Source: Toxoplasma gondii ME49 (Eukaryota; Apicomplexa; Conoidasida; Eucoccidiorida; Sarcocystidae). From it: a DNA stretch of 64,000 bases. Below the pieces are notes generated by a model. That model worked only from the letters and a program-made list of their open reading frames with translations. It was not told the DNA's origin and did no database searches. Numbering within the stretch: position 1 is the stretch's first letter; each line of letters opens with the position of its first letter. The stretch lies in contig NC_031480.1 of NCBI RefSeq assembly GCF_000006565.2, forward strand, positions 4,313,529 through 4,377,528, written 5' to 3'. This document shows positions 54,985 through 64,000 of the stretch, piece after piece. The position numbers and the translations under genes were made by a program.

Positions 54985-56945
54985 CTTCCCAGACACGACA
55001 ACGCCCCGTAGAGCAGAAACGCACTACTAAAGCGAAACTTCACCCGTCCCTGCTGCACTCAGAGCAGTGCTCAGCACTGCCGTGTGGTAAAATGAAAAGG
55101 TTCTACGAGACACGCGTCTCCGGATCAACAAGCGAAGGATCTGCACACCTGGTCTCGATGTCGAACAAAGCACGGAGGAGAGACGGAAAGTGCTTACATC
55201 GAACACGGTTATCAAACCCGAGAAAAAGAAACGAACAGAAGAAAAAGGAAACCTCCGCATACTTTTAAAGAATGAAGTTCCCCGATTTTCCCAAAAATGG
55301 CGTCATTTTCGCGCACGGCAGTCAGATAACAGGTGTAGCGGCTGCCCACCAACAGAGACGGCGCGGCCGACAGGACGCTACTGGGACTGCGAACAGCAGC
55401 AAGATCGGATCTTCCCCGGGCGGGTTTGAATGCAAGGTTTCGTGCTGTCGAAAAAGAGAATGGAACTTAATGTCCACGTAGTTCGCGCATGAAAAGCGTC
55501 CTACCACTCAAAAAAGACAAAAACCGCACTCGCGGCGTTGAATGTGCGGGGGAACGGATGGCTCTCTTTTTTGGAAAGCGAATGCAAAAAGACAAGACGC
55601 AGACGCATACAACGTTAGTCCCCTGGCACGAGAGATAGAGGTGCTGGGGGCCATTGCGGTGTCGTGGATTTACCAGTCATGGACGAGATCGTTCCGGAGC
55701 CTGTCTTTCCTGAAAGTCTGAAAAAATTGCGGGAAAGTCACGCATATGGAACAGCACCGGGGCGGGACAGAGTTGTCTCGACAACGAATGACACACAGGA
55801 ACTACGCGGGGGGTGAAAATCGAATGACATGCTAGCGTTCAACTTCTGGAAAGGTGGTGGCTTCTCGATCAGGAAACTCCGTTTTCTAGTGTTGAACAGG
55901 TGCGCTCCGAGAAATCCGCACGCGGGCTAATACGTGGTAAGACAAAAGACCAGCCTGTCGCCGGATTTAGAAGTCGTGGCACTACATACGGACCTCTGTA
56001 CGAGACATGCCGATGCCAAGGGCGTTATCTGGTGCTGCGTGACCGCCAGTTTCAGACAGTACCGCGTCTACTAAGTTTGAAAACGCATATGAACGCGTTT
56101 GTCGGTTACCATTCATTCTGCAACTGTCTCAGGCATTGCGTGAGCAAAGCGAGCGCCTCGCTGGTAGTCCCAACTGAATATTATCGAGTAAGCACACTAC
56201 TCCACGGACATCCCTAGCGCTCTTACCTGTTCGTAGGGCTAGAGAAATGATTCGGATATGGTTACACGTGACCACGCCAAAGTAGAAAGGAATTAGCATA
56301 ACTCAGTCAGGCAGTCTCCCTGAGGACACCTGCTTGATGATTTGTGAGGACGACTCACGGGATTTACAGCCTGGTGAAGCTTCTACCCGGGTAAGGGCTC
56401 GGAGGAAACGTGGTGTTCTGCAACTGCGACACATGGTGTTGAATCCCCTGCGATGCTATCTGGCAACAGAAAGTGTTCACGGCGAAAAAAGATGTGACTC
56501 TGAGACCATGTTCTTCCAGGGTGCTTGCACCTCTTGGATTCTACGGTAGTGAAGGATTAACAATTTTCCCGTGGCGAACGTCACTCTTTCCCTGTGTGTC
56601 CTTTCGCCAGGCCATACGCGGTTCCCGACAATCTCACTGTTACTAAAAGGAGTCGCATTCGGCTCTCCCCCACGGAAGCTACTCACACCCTGCTTGCAAA
56701 CATCTGTGAAGCTTGGCAACAAGATGGGACACTGTTCCTGTACACAAGGAAATATAGTTTCCCCCATAAAACCACGATGGGAGAACCGGGACAAAAACCG
56801 CCGTCTTCGTGAGCATGGTCACAGGCAGACAAAACAGCTGCTCGAGCCGACGTCGTCAGTGAGGACATGCTGAAGGCGAGGAAGAATTTTGTGGCGGTTG
56901 ACACCCTCTCTGTAAGCTAAATGTGGTTGCCATAACGCCCCAGCT
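54985..56945. other. DHFR-TS upstream region
   Basis: About 2 kb between the DHFR-TS start and the end of the AP2 gene, both on the minus strand. The DHFR-TS promoter and 5' leader should lie in the left part. I see no TATA box or supported ORF; the 105-codon frame at 55900-56217 begins with GTG. Confidence 0.5.
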
Positions 56946-57785
56946 CTAGGCGTTTTCGAGCGCTGAGTCTGGTGGGTGATATTTTCCCGTCTTTAAATCA
57001 GCACGCTGGACCGCAGCCATCGAAACGGCACTATACGAATCGTTGGATATTTGGTTGCCGCCACCCCCCGACGGAACTGGTTGATGCCTTGAAGTCTTGT
57101 TACGCTCTTCACGCTTGAGAAGACTCTCCACCTCTCCAACATCCATGCATCGCTCACGTCTGGCAATCACAGCCATCTTGCGAGCTTGAGAGTCGCCCCA
57201 CAGGTCGATGGGGAAACTCACCTTGATTTGCCTGCGGGTTTTCGGATGTATCCAGTTCGCAACATATTTCTGCTTTTGGCGGTACACACCGACGGGCAGT
57301 TGTTCGTCATAAAATTTTCTCTTCCGGCAGCCTTCATTACCATTTGGGAGGCTAGGTGTCTCGTTCTCTGAAGCGACAGTCGCGCTGCGTCTATGTTCAG
57401 TTACGTGAAGGCACCTTGACCTGTTTTTCTCTGTGCTGCCCTCGTCGAGGTTGTGTCCGCGGCCACCTGCACGTGAAGCAGCCCTTGATTTGTGTGTGGT
57501 TCGGTACGCGTTTGCTCCAGCTCTGCGATCGGACCCTCCGTTAACCGTCGTGGTGCCGCTCTTTGTGGGCGACCCTGTCATGGACGTTTCAAAGCGCTCC
57601 TTTCCCGTACAAGCTGCCAGGACGTTAGGTCCTAGATGAGCCCGCGCAGCCTCGTGGGCGACTGGTCCAGTAACAACAGACTGGAACAGAACAGCAAGGA
57701 GTCTCTGCTTCCGGGAAAAGTAGTCACCGTCTTCGTGCCCCGCTGGAACTTGCATTGCGTCCCCGTGTCCGCCCGCGGACGGCAT
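56946..57785 (-). CDS. ApiAP2-domain protein, putative transcription factor
   Basis: A single open frame of 279 residues from ATG 57785. Residues about 163-213 form an AP2-like DNA-binding domain: a Gly-Val-Tyr start (LPVGVYRQKQKYVANWI), a basic second strand (RRQIKVSFPI), then the helix with the typical Gly-x-x-x-Ala-Arg-x-x-Ala pattern (WGDSQARKMAVIARR). The preceding 160 residues and the tail are polar and disordered, typical of this family. ApiAP2 proteins are the main sequence-specific transcription regulators in Apicomplexa. The first 50 residues are less protein-like and the true start may be an internal Met or lie in an upstream exon. The gene is divergent from the copper transporter at 59299. 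Confidence 0.75.
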   Translation of the reverse strand: MPSAGGHGDAMQVPAGHEDGDYFSRKQRLLAVLFQSVVTGPVAHEAARAHLGPNVLAACTGKERFETSMTGSPTKSGTTTVNGGSDRRAGANAYRTTHKSRAASRAGGRGHNLDEGSTEKNRSRCLHVTEHRRSATVASENETPSLPNGNEGCRKRKFYDEQLPVGVYRQKQKYVANWIHPKTRRQIKVSFPIDLWGDSQARKMAVIARRERCMDVGEVESLLKREERNKTSRHQPVPSGGGGNQISNDSYSAVSMAAVQRADLKTGKYHPPDSALENA

Positions 57786-59298
57786 CGTGACTCAGTGGAG
57801 GGTCAGTGCCAAAAAAGTGTGATTCACGAAACCTACAAATCGTGCGCGTCAGATGCCGCCTAACAGCTCCTGGTAGCGCAGATCAGCAGCAAGGGAGCCG
57901 AATGCGGCCTCGGGGCAGCAGCCCGTCCGCAGCCCTCGTCTCCGAACATAGCTTTGACAGCGAGGGTGTTTGTGTAGAAGTGCGGAGAATAAGCCTAGCT
58001 CAGAAACCCTAAAAACCGACAACAAACAAAGACTCACAAAACGTCAGGTAAATACTGGACCAAATCGAAATATCCATCTTCTGGAACCTACTGATACGGA
58101 CACCGATGACTGCTTCGTTTAAAGCGAAATGGGCCCGGCCACCCTTGGCTGCAACATGCTTGTAAGCAAGCGCAGCAATGCTCATCTGAAATAGGAAACG
58201 GAACACCCATATTTCCATGCGTCCTCTATGGGGCTCCCCCCCTTTAAGCAGTGACGCTTATCTTTTTTGCTGCATCCGCTGTCGAAAGTCACTGCTTAAT
58301 TCACACCGTGCCCTGCTCACGTGAAGCGTTCTCTTGAAACTTCTGGCAAACCCAGCAAGCGGACCGAGTCAGTGTCTACCACAGATTACACGGAGTCCCT
58401 CACCTCATTTACACAGGATGCTTTTCCAGAATCGCATTGTTCAAAGCACTCAAGAGCTTACAGTTCGCGCAGGCGCATTTATGGGTTGTCAGACGTTTCG
58501 TGACGTTTCCAATTTGGGCAGCGGGAGTCGTTACATCTCTCTGGTACGCAGCCGAATTCCAAAACTGTCCAAAGCCTGTTGCCGCTGAACTGAAAAACGG
58601 TGGCAGTGCCAACTCTTGCCTAGGGGCCAGGGAGTGGTCACAGAAAAACGAATACGTAAAGCATAGTCAGAGGTCAAGGCCGGTAGACTTACGAACATGG
58701 CCGTGGTGGCACACGTACAGTCGATTCGGCTTCCGGTTTGTTCGCACCAGTCTGGGCCCAAGAAAGACGACAGAAACAAACTGGACGTACGACAGTTTCC
58801 GGACCAACCACGGGTTTCATACTCCAGAAATGTGTGCGAGAAACGGACAGAAAACCGCCACATACATCAGAACGGCTGGGGCAAGAAGGCCCGCGCTGAG
58901 GCGAAAAAGTTCAAGCCTTCACCAGTAGAACCTGCAGGTTAGTCTCCACCCTACACAACGCATGCGCGGCCGGAATTTCCGCTTGCTTTTGGCAGTTCGT
59001 CTGATACTTTCATGCGCTCGAAAAATGGTCCTGTCCGACAGTTTCTGCGGCATCTATTGTACTTTGCTTGAGTTTATGTATTTCATTCTTGGAATCTTGA
59101 GGATCAATCGGTTACTAAACTGTCGAAGACTTGATCTTTCTGTAAGCGTCTCCCTGGGACTCGGTCACTCGCTGGTCTGTGCTTTGGCATGCCGTTGTTG
59201 GGGGGCCAGCCCGCCACAAGCAGCACAGACACCAGTACAACCAACCTGTTCCGAAAATAAAAAGTGCTTTCCCTTTTTACATTATATGAGGCAACAAG
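57786..59298. other. Shared upstream region of the AP2 and copper-transporter genes
   Basis: About 1.5 kb between two divergent starts. It should carry both promoters and 5' leaders. Short overlapping frames on both strands have no domain. Upstream coding exons of either gene cannot be excluded. Confidence 0.45.
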
Positions 59299-60006
59299 AT
59301 GACAATCTCGGCCTCATCAACAGCTCGTGGGTGTGCGGCGCCTCCGCTGCACGCCGAGACAGTCGCCCGGTCTCCTCCATCGGTGAAGCCTGCAACATGG
59401 TTGCCGCCTTCGTCCTTGTTTCAGGGGCGCTGGACGAAATTCTTGTTGGCAGCAAGCGCACTTTTTGCGGTCACAACCCAACCTGTTCTAGGTCGGCTCA
59501 GCATAGACGGCATGCCTCTGCCCATGGCATTCGAGGTGTCAACCAGGGTGATCTACCTTTTTGAGGACTGGCCAACAGAGACCACGACTCAGTTTGCGGG
59601 TGCGTGTGTCGCAACATGTATCTTGGGATTCATTTGCGTCATACTTAAAGTTGTTCGGCGATACGTGGAGAAATCCCTCGTATCGCAGGAGAACGTAGGC
59701 AAGACAAAGCTTATCTTCGGTAGCTTCCCGCTGTATTCCAATAGCGTGCGCTTCCTCGTGGCTTTCGTCAACTACTCGTGGGATTACATGCTCATGCTTT
59801 TGTCGATGACCTTCAACGTAGGCATTTTCCTGAGCCTTTTGCTAGGGATTGCCCTTGGTTTCCTTTTTCTCGGAGATCTCATGAGTGTCGAAGTAGGGTC
59901 AACCAAGAAACCGTGGAAACCGTGTCAGTGTCCGAATCACCCTTGCTACACACAGCAAGAAACAGGCGAAGGCACGACAGCTCAAGCGTGCATGTCACCT
60001 GCCTAA
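59299..60006 (+). CDS. Ctr-family copper transporter
   Basis: A single open frame of 235 residues from an ATG in context aacaagATGA. A hydrophobic stretch (KFLLAASALFAVTTQPVLG, about 48-66) can act as a signal sequence. Then come methionines before the first core helix (MPLPMAFEVS, followed by LFEDW), as in Ctr proteins. The core has three helices: FAGACVATCILGFICVILKV, the helix with the Met-x3-Met copper pore motif (LMLLSMTFN), and a Gly-rich third helix with Gly-x3-Gly (GIALGFLFLG). The C-terminal tail has a CQCPNHPC metal-binding cluster. Ctr proteins are trimeric Cu(I) importers of the plasma membrane or vesicles, so copper uptake or mobilisation is the likely role. Length is in the normal range (about 190-300). 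The N-terminal 45 residues are uncertain. Confidence 0.85.
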   Translation: MTISASSTARGCAAPPLHAETVARSPPSVKPATWLPPSSLFQGRWTKFLLAASALFAVTTQPVLGRLSIDGMPLPMAFEVSTRVIYLFEDWPTETTTQFAGACVATCILGFICVILKVVRRYVEKSLVSQENVGKTKLIFGSFPLYSNSVRFLVAFVNYSWDYMLMLLSMTFNVGIFLSLLLGIALGFLFLGDLMSVEVGSTKKPWKPCQCPNHPCYTQQETGEGTTAQACMSPA

Positions 60007-63000
60007 GGCGGTACATCGGGAATCACCCGAAATCAATATTGACACAGATTTCAGAGGCAGCGCTTGAACCGGGCAGTTGTCCACCGATAAGCAGGTGTCT
60101 CGGGAAGCCGGCGGCGGAATGTGTTGCCGGCACCCGGAGAACTCTCCTTTACCACAAAATAATGTCGGGATCAGAAATAAGGGCGCCAAGGGTGTCTACG
60201 TCCCACATTCTTGACTTTCTGCTGTATAACGCCTCGATGAAGTAGATGGCTCAAGCGCTGTTACTGGCGTCCACCTCGCGAACGAATAACGAATTCGGAA
60301 TGCCTCGCAGCTGGTTTGTTGGGGGTGGAGGCGGGGGGAAATAGAACTGGACAAACTGTGTGTGCGCGCAATTCCGGAGATAAGGCAGGTTCGTGGATGA
60401 GTCGTCTGTCGCTTCCCGTCGCCGCATTCCGTCGGAGCACATCCATCGACAGGGGCTAGCGCGAACGGGGAGGCAGCACGAAACATGTGAAGTAGCTGTG
60501 ACGCCGTGTATTACAAGTGCTCTGAGCATCGTTTCTTGCTCTCTCTCTAATCTCGGAAAACGTGCGGTACGCGCGTAGTTCTTGATATCCCATATCGGTG
60601 TCTGGGTTGGATTCTCGGTGACCCCGGTCCCTTGTGTAGTGGACCGTCTGACTTGGGGAGGCTTTGTTATTATGGACAACATTGGCGATTGCCGCACTCA
60701 AAGTCACAGTATCTAGGCTTTTAAATTTCGAGAGTGACAGGATAGTGTCGTAGAGGCAGAACCAGTTAGGGTTACGGGCGCCGAGGCTGCCGCAATGCCG
60801 CGTGGATAGGCGGACGTTCGACACTACATCACCGAAGTGGACTAGCGAAAGGAGCAGCAGAAACAAGAAACAGTTCAGTCGCGCTGCGTCTGTCTTTACT
60901 TTGAGACACATTTGTATATAGCGATTCCTCGTGACTGGCTGTGTTGTGGCACGCTTCTGATCCTCCGGAGCCACTACCGACACCGAAGGTGTCTGCACCT
61001 CCCTTCCCTTTGCTGTCTATGGTGGGATGTATATTTTCCGTCTAATTTTTTGTGTTGCCAAGTGCAATGGGGAGAAGTGGTCTACATCTCTTTCCGTGCG
61101 CATCTGATCTCACAGTGAGGTTTCATTATGTTGGCGTATACTCGATACGGTACTGAGTGTTTCACCACCAACACCGGGAACTTTTTTGGTCTTTCGGAAC
61201 TCCTCATGTTGCAGCCATCGAACGTTCAGAGCGGGTATCAATTTTTTTGCCGCATACCGTTGATAATCATCGTTTGTTGTAATCCAGCTCAGTTTTGAAG
61301 GCACCATGGAGGAAACAATAATTCTCTGCTGGTGGGTGCATGGCGGAGGGAACATCGCCACACTGTCAGGTTTCGAGGACCTTGCGAGTAGCCACAGCCA
61401 CTATGGATTGTGTTAAGACCAGGCAATATCCTAAACTTTTCAGACATTGGGAGGTCTCCTTATGTAGAGTAAGAATAGAGGTTCAACCGCGGGTGTGCCC
61501 ACGGATTACTGCATGTTTAGATCCGCAGGCCAAACTCATAGGCCTTGAACACCGTACTGGAATCCGCGCTGAAAATAAACAGGGCACGTCTTGGGGAAAG
61601 TTCCTGTGAATTGTTCGCGGGTTAGAATGGAATAGCGCGGCGTTCATTGTCGACTGTAATCGTGGGACGGATAGCGCCGTAGCTCGCACTCTTTCCCTCA
61701 AAATCAAATGTCATCAGGGTTTCAGAGTAGCGACACACATGACTAGAACCCGGGGGGAAACGAACCGCTCTAGGTGTCACGCTGCGAGATGGGCAGCTGC
61801 CCTACCATTTTTTCGTTAGTTGTCATAGGCAATCAGGGAAATTCGGCGGAACGTTGGTGGCAGGTGTGTGTGTGTGAATTTTCTTGAAGTGTGGTATTGC
61901 ATGGCATGTTCGAGTCTGACAGTTGAAGCTGCAACATCGTGGTTTTACCACCCGCTATGCACACCCACTTTTGATTTTCTGAGTGTCCTTATATCCGTAC
62001 GGGGCAGCGAAACTCAATCTTCCACTTTCACATGGAACACCCCAGTGAACAGGGGTGCTTGACGAGCACCTGACTTGCGGGTTCTCTGTAAACACACCCT
62101 ATCGGTCACGTTCTCGAAGACTACAGCATTGCACGGCTTTAGAGCCCAATCGAGGACCAGGGAATTTCATCTGCAATGGCCTGCTTCACATTAACATAGT
62201 TCGCCACGGAACAGAAACTAACGGCAGTCAAACTCCACTAACACAGACTTGGTCGTATGTCCGTTGAAGGAGAAAGTCTCCTGAAACGGGTGAATGTGTC
62301 GGCCCTGCATGACATGATGCTTAATCCGAAGGTGAATAGATGTTTCACAGCAGCAACGCTCTCGTTCCGTCATGGATGGCTCTTTTTTTTCATTAAGTTA
62401 CCTGGCCTCAGCCCGGCCGCCTCACGTGTGACACGCCAGTTCGAACACACGCATATGACCCGGCGTATGCGCCTTACCTCAGGACAGTGCGGATGTTTGT
62501 TGGATTCCTCCACACTCTTCTTGTGGTTTGCATTGTCAGGAGAAGCTCTCCCCATCTCACCAGCACAATGGCTGTCAGATGCGATCCTAGAGGTGACTGA
62601 GCTCATGCATGCTGTCGATTAGCTGCATGCATCGTCTTCACTTGCTCCTCTTGCTGTGGTGACTCGCAAACAAGGGCTAAGCAGAACGCGGAGCACTCAG
62701 AAACTGTGACCTACACTCTTTGAGCTAAGAGAGACACATGTTTCCTTTACAGCAGAACGTTTGGCCTTGAAATTCCGGATGCTTCTTCACTACGAGGCTC
62801 TTTCATTGCCTCTCACCGCTTGCATGCGCGCAGTGGCGAAGCACGGCTCAATTGCTGGGGTTTTTCTTCCCCGGCTTTCCACTGAAGTGTGAAAGGTTTT
62901 GTTGGGTCTTCTGCATCAGCCCTTAACTATATCAGTTATTTTATCCGACCGGTACATTGATCTCACTCGTGGGATACTATCAGCTTTGAGGCCCTCGTCG

Positions 63001-63778
63001 TGCGGAGACAAACTATACACACCCACGGCTACGGCGTGGCATTGCTCTTCGCTTCCAAAAAAAAGCATGCATAGCGTCCCTACAAGTATCCTACAGTCTG
63101 CGATATAGTAAGTGTTTTTCTGCCTTACAACTGGAATGCTTGCTGTGGGGCTGCCGTTTCAACTGTACCCGCCCAAAAGGCAAACTGCCATGTTCCGCGT
63201 TACTCGCCATCCTCTACCGATTTCTCGGGGGTTTTTTCGCTCTTTGTATTTCTTTGTCGTCTGGCTAGACAGCTACATTCCAGCCAGTTGAAACAAATGA
63301 TCGCTTTTTTCTCTTTCCAGACGTGTGAAGACAGAAAGTTGTTCCACATGGCGACTTAGATCCCCTGTGAGTGGACACTCTCCCCAGTCGCTGTTGCCTC
63401 GCCAGGTGGTTCGCTACTCGAAGAGGGCAGTTATTTGAACGACAAAATCCGGAAGAGAAAACACGAGTTAGGGAGAAGAAGGAATCTAGTGGGCCTCTAT
63501 GAATGTGAGACTCCATTCAAAATGTGGCTGATTGGACGCGTTGTGCCTCGGTCGTTTAATGGCTTTCCCGCTAACGGTGGCGACAAATATCTCGGCGGAG
63601 CGTCTGTCGCAATGCAGTCACCTTCCGCATGCGGTCACCTTCGTCAATTCCGAGTCTGTTCTTTTCCTATCCGTTCTTCGATACCCCGGTCGCGAAGGCA
63701 ACGGCTGCAGGAAACCGCAAACTCCGTGGGGAAAACACACAGAGCAGACAGCAGGAAAGAAGGAAACCGGGAGAGGCA
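60007..63778. other. Intergenic stretch, no gene supported
   Basis: About 3.8 kb to the right of the copper transporter. Frames are short and overlapping. The best is 62257-62622 (+, true ATG, 121 codons, no domain). TGCATGC motifs cluster near 62610-62640 and 62820. No RNA gene recognised. Confidence 0.45.
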
Positions 63779-63948
63779 ATGGATGCAGGACTCTTCAGCA
63801 CCAGTGGTGAGAGAGCGACGGACAGAGACAACGGCACACGTGGTTTTTCAACGACCTCGAAGAGATACGGAAAAGAGGAGCGATGCGACGCAGGCCAGAG
63901 AGCGACGGCGCAGGGGAGCCCCCAAGAAGAGGGCGTATTTCGAAAGGG
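63779..63948 (+). CDS. Possible first exon of a gene cut by the window edge
   Basis: An ATG at 63779 opens a polar frame of 56 codons rich in Gly, Arg, Ser and Glu that ends at a good donor (GTGAGC) in phase 2, 50 bp before the window ends. The style matches disordered N-termini of Toxoplasma proteins. With no following exon this is only a suggestion; an earlier GTGAGA within the frame could also serve as donor. Confidence 0.25.
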
Positions 63949-64000
63949 GTGAGCAAGGAGAGGAACTACGTGAAATTTCGATGGCTTTTCGAGTTCCGGA

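Overview
The window looks like nuclear DNA of a coccidian apicomplexan, almost certainly Toxoplasma gondii or a very close relative such as Hammondia. The main evidence is a ten-exon bifunctional DHFR-TS gene on the minus strand. Joining its exons gives exactly 610 codons, the length I know for the T. gondii enzyme, and the protein reads like the T. gondii one. Moderate GC, intron-rich genes, serine/arginine-rich linkers, frequent TGCATGC motifs and fragments of mitochondrial DNA in the nuclear sequence all agree.

Layout, left to right: a single-exon secreted/membrane protein of dense-granule-like architecture (3.0-3.9 kb, +); a two-exon neutral-sphingomyelinase-like phosphodiesterase (8.1-9.9 kb, -); a gene-poor stretch with mitochondrial DNA insertions (around 5.5 kb and 13.1-13.6 kb); a huge predicted secreted protein with eleven 66-residue basic repeats spliced to PAN/apple domains (16.6-26.4 kb, +); a UAA/SLC35B-type nucleotide-sugar transporter with very large insertions (30.0-35.2 kb, -); a three-exon orphan gene (36.2-37.2 kb, -); a 13-exon gene predicted to fuse a kelch propeller to a Rab GTPase (37.7-47.3 kb, +); DHFR-TS (48.9-55.0 kb, -); an ApiAP2-domain protein (56.9-57.8 kb, -); a Ctr-type copper transporter (59.3-60.0 kb, +); and perhaps the first exon of a gene cut by the right edge.

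There is no operon logic: the genes are independent eukaryotic units, arranged divergently or convergently. The themes are folate/pyrimidine metabolism (DHFR-TS), membrane transport (nucleotide sugar, copper), membrane-lipid hydrolysis, vesicle traffic (kelch-Rab), transcription (AP2) and secreted or surface proteins. All multi-exon models were built by hand from splice-site phase and reading-frame continuity. The strongest unusual result is the phase-consistent kelch-Rab fusion of 695 residues, with intact GTPase motifs but no C-terminal prenylation cysteines.
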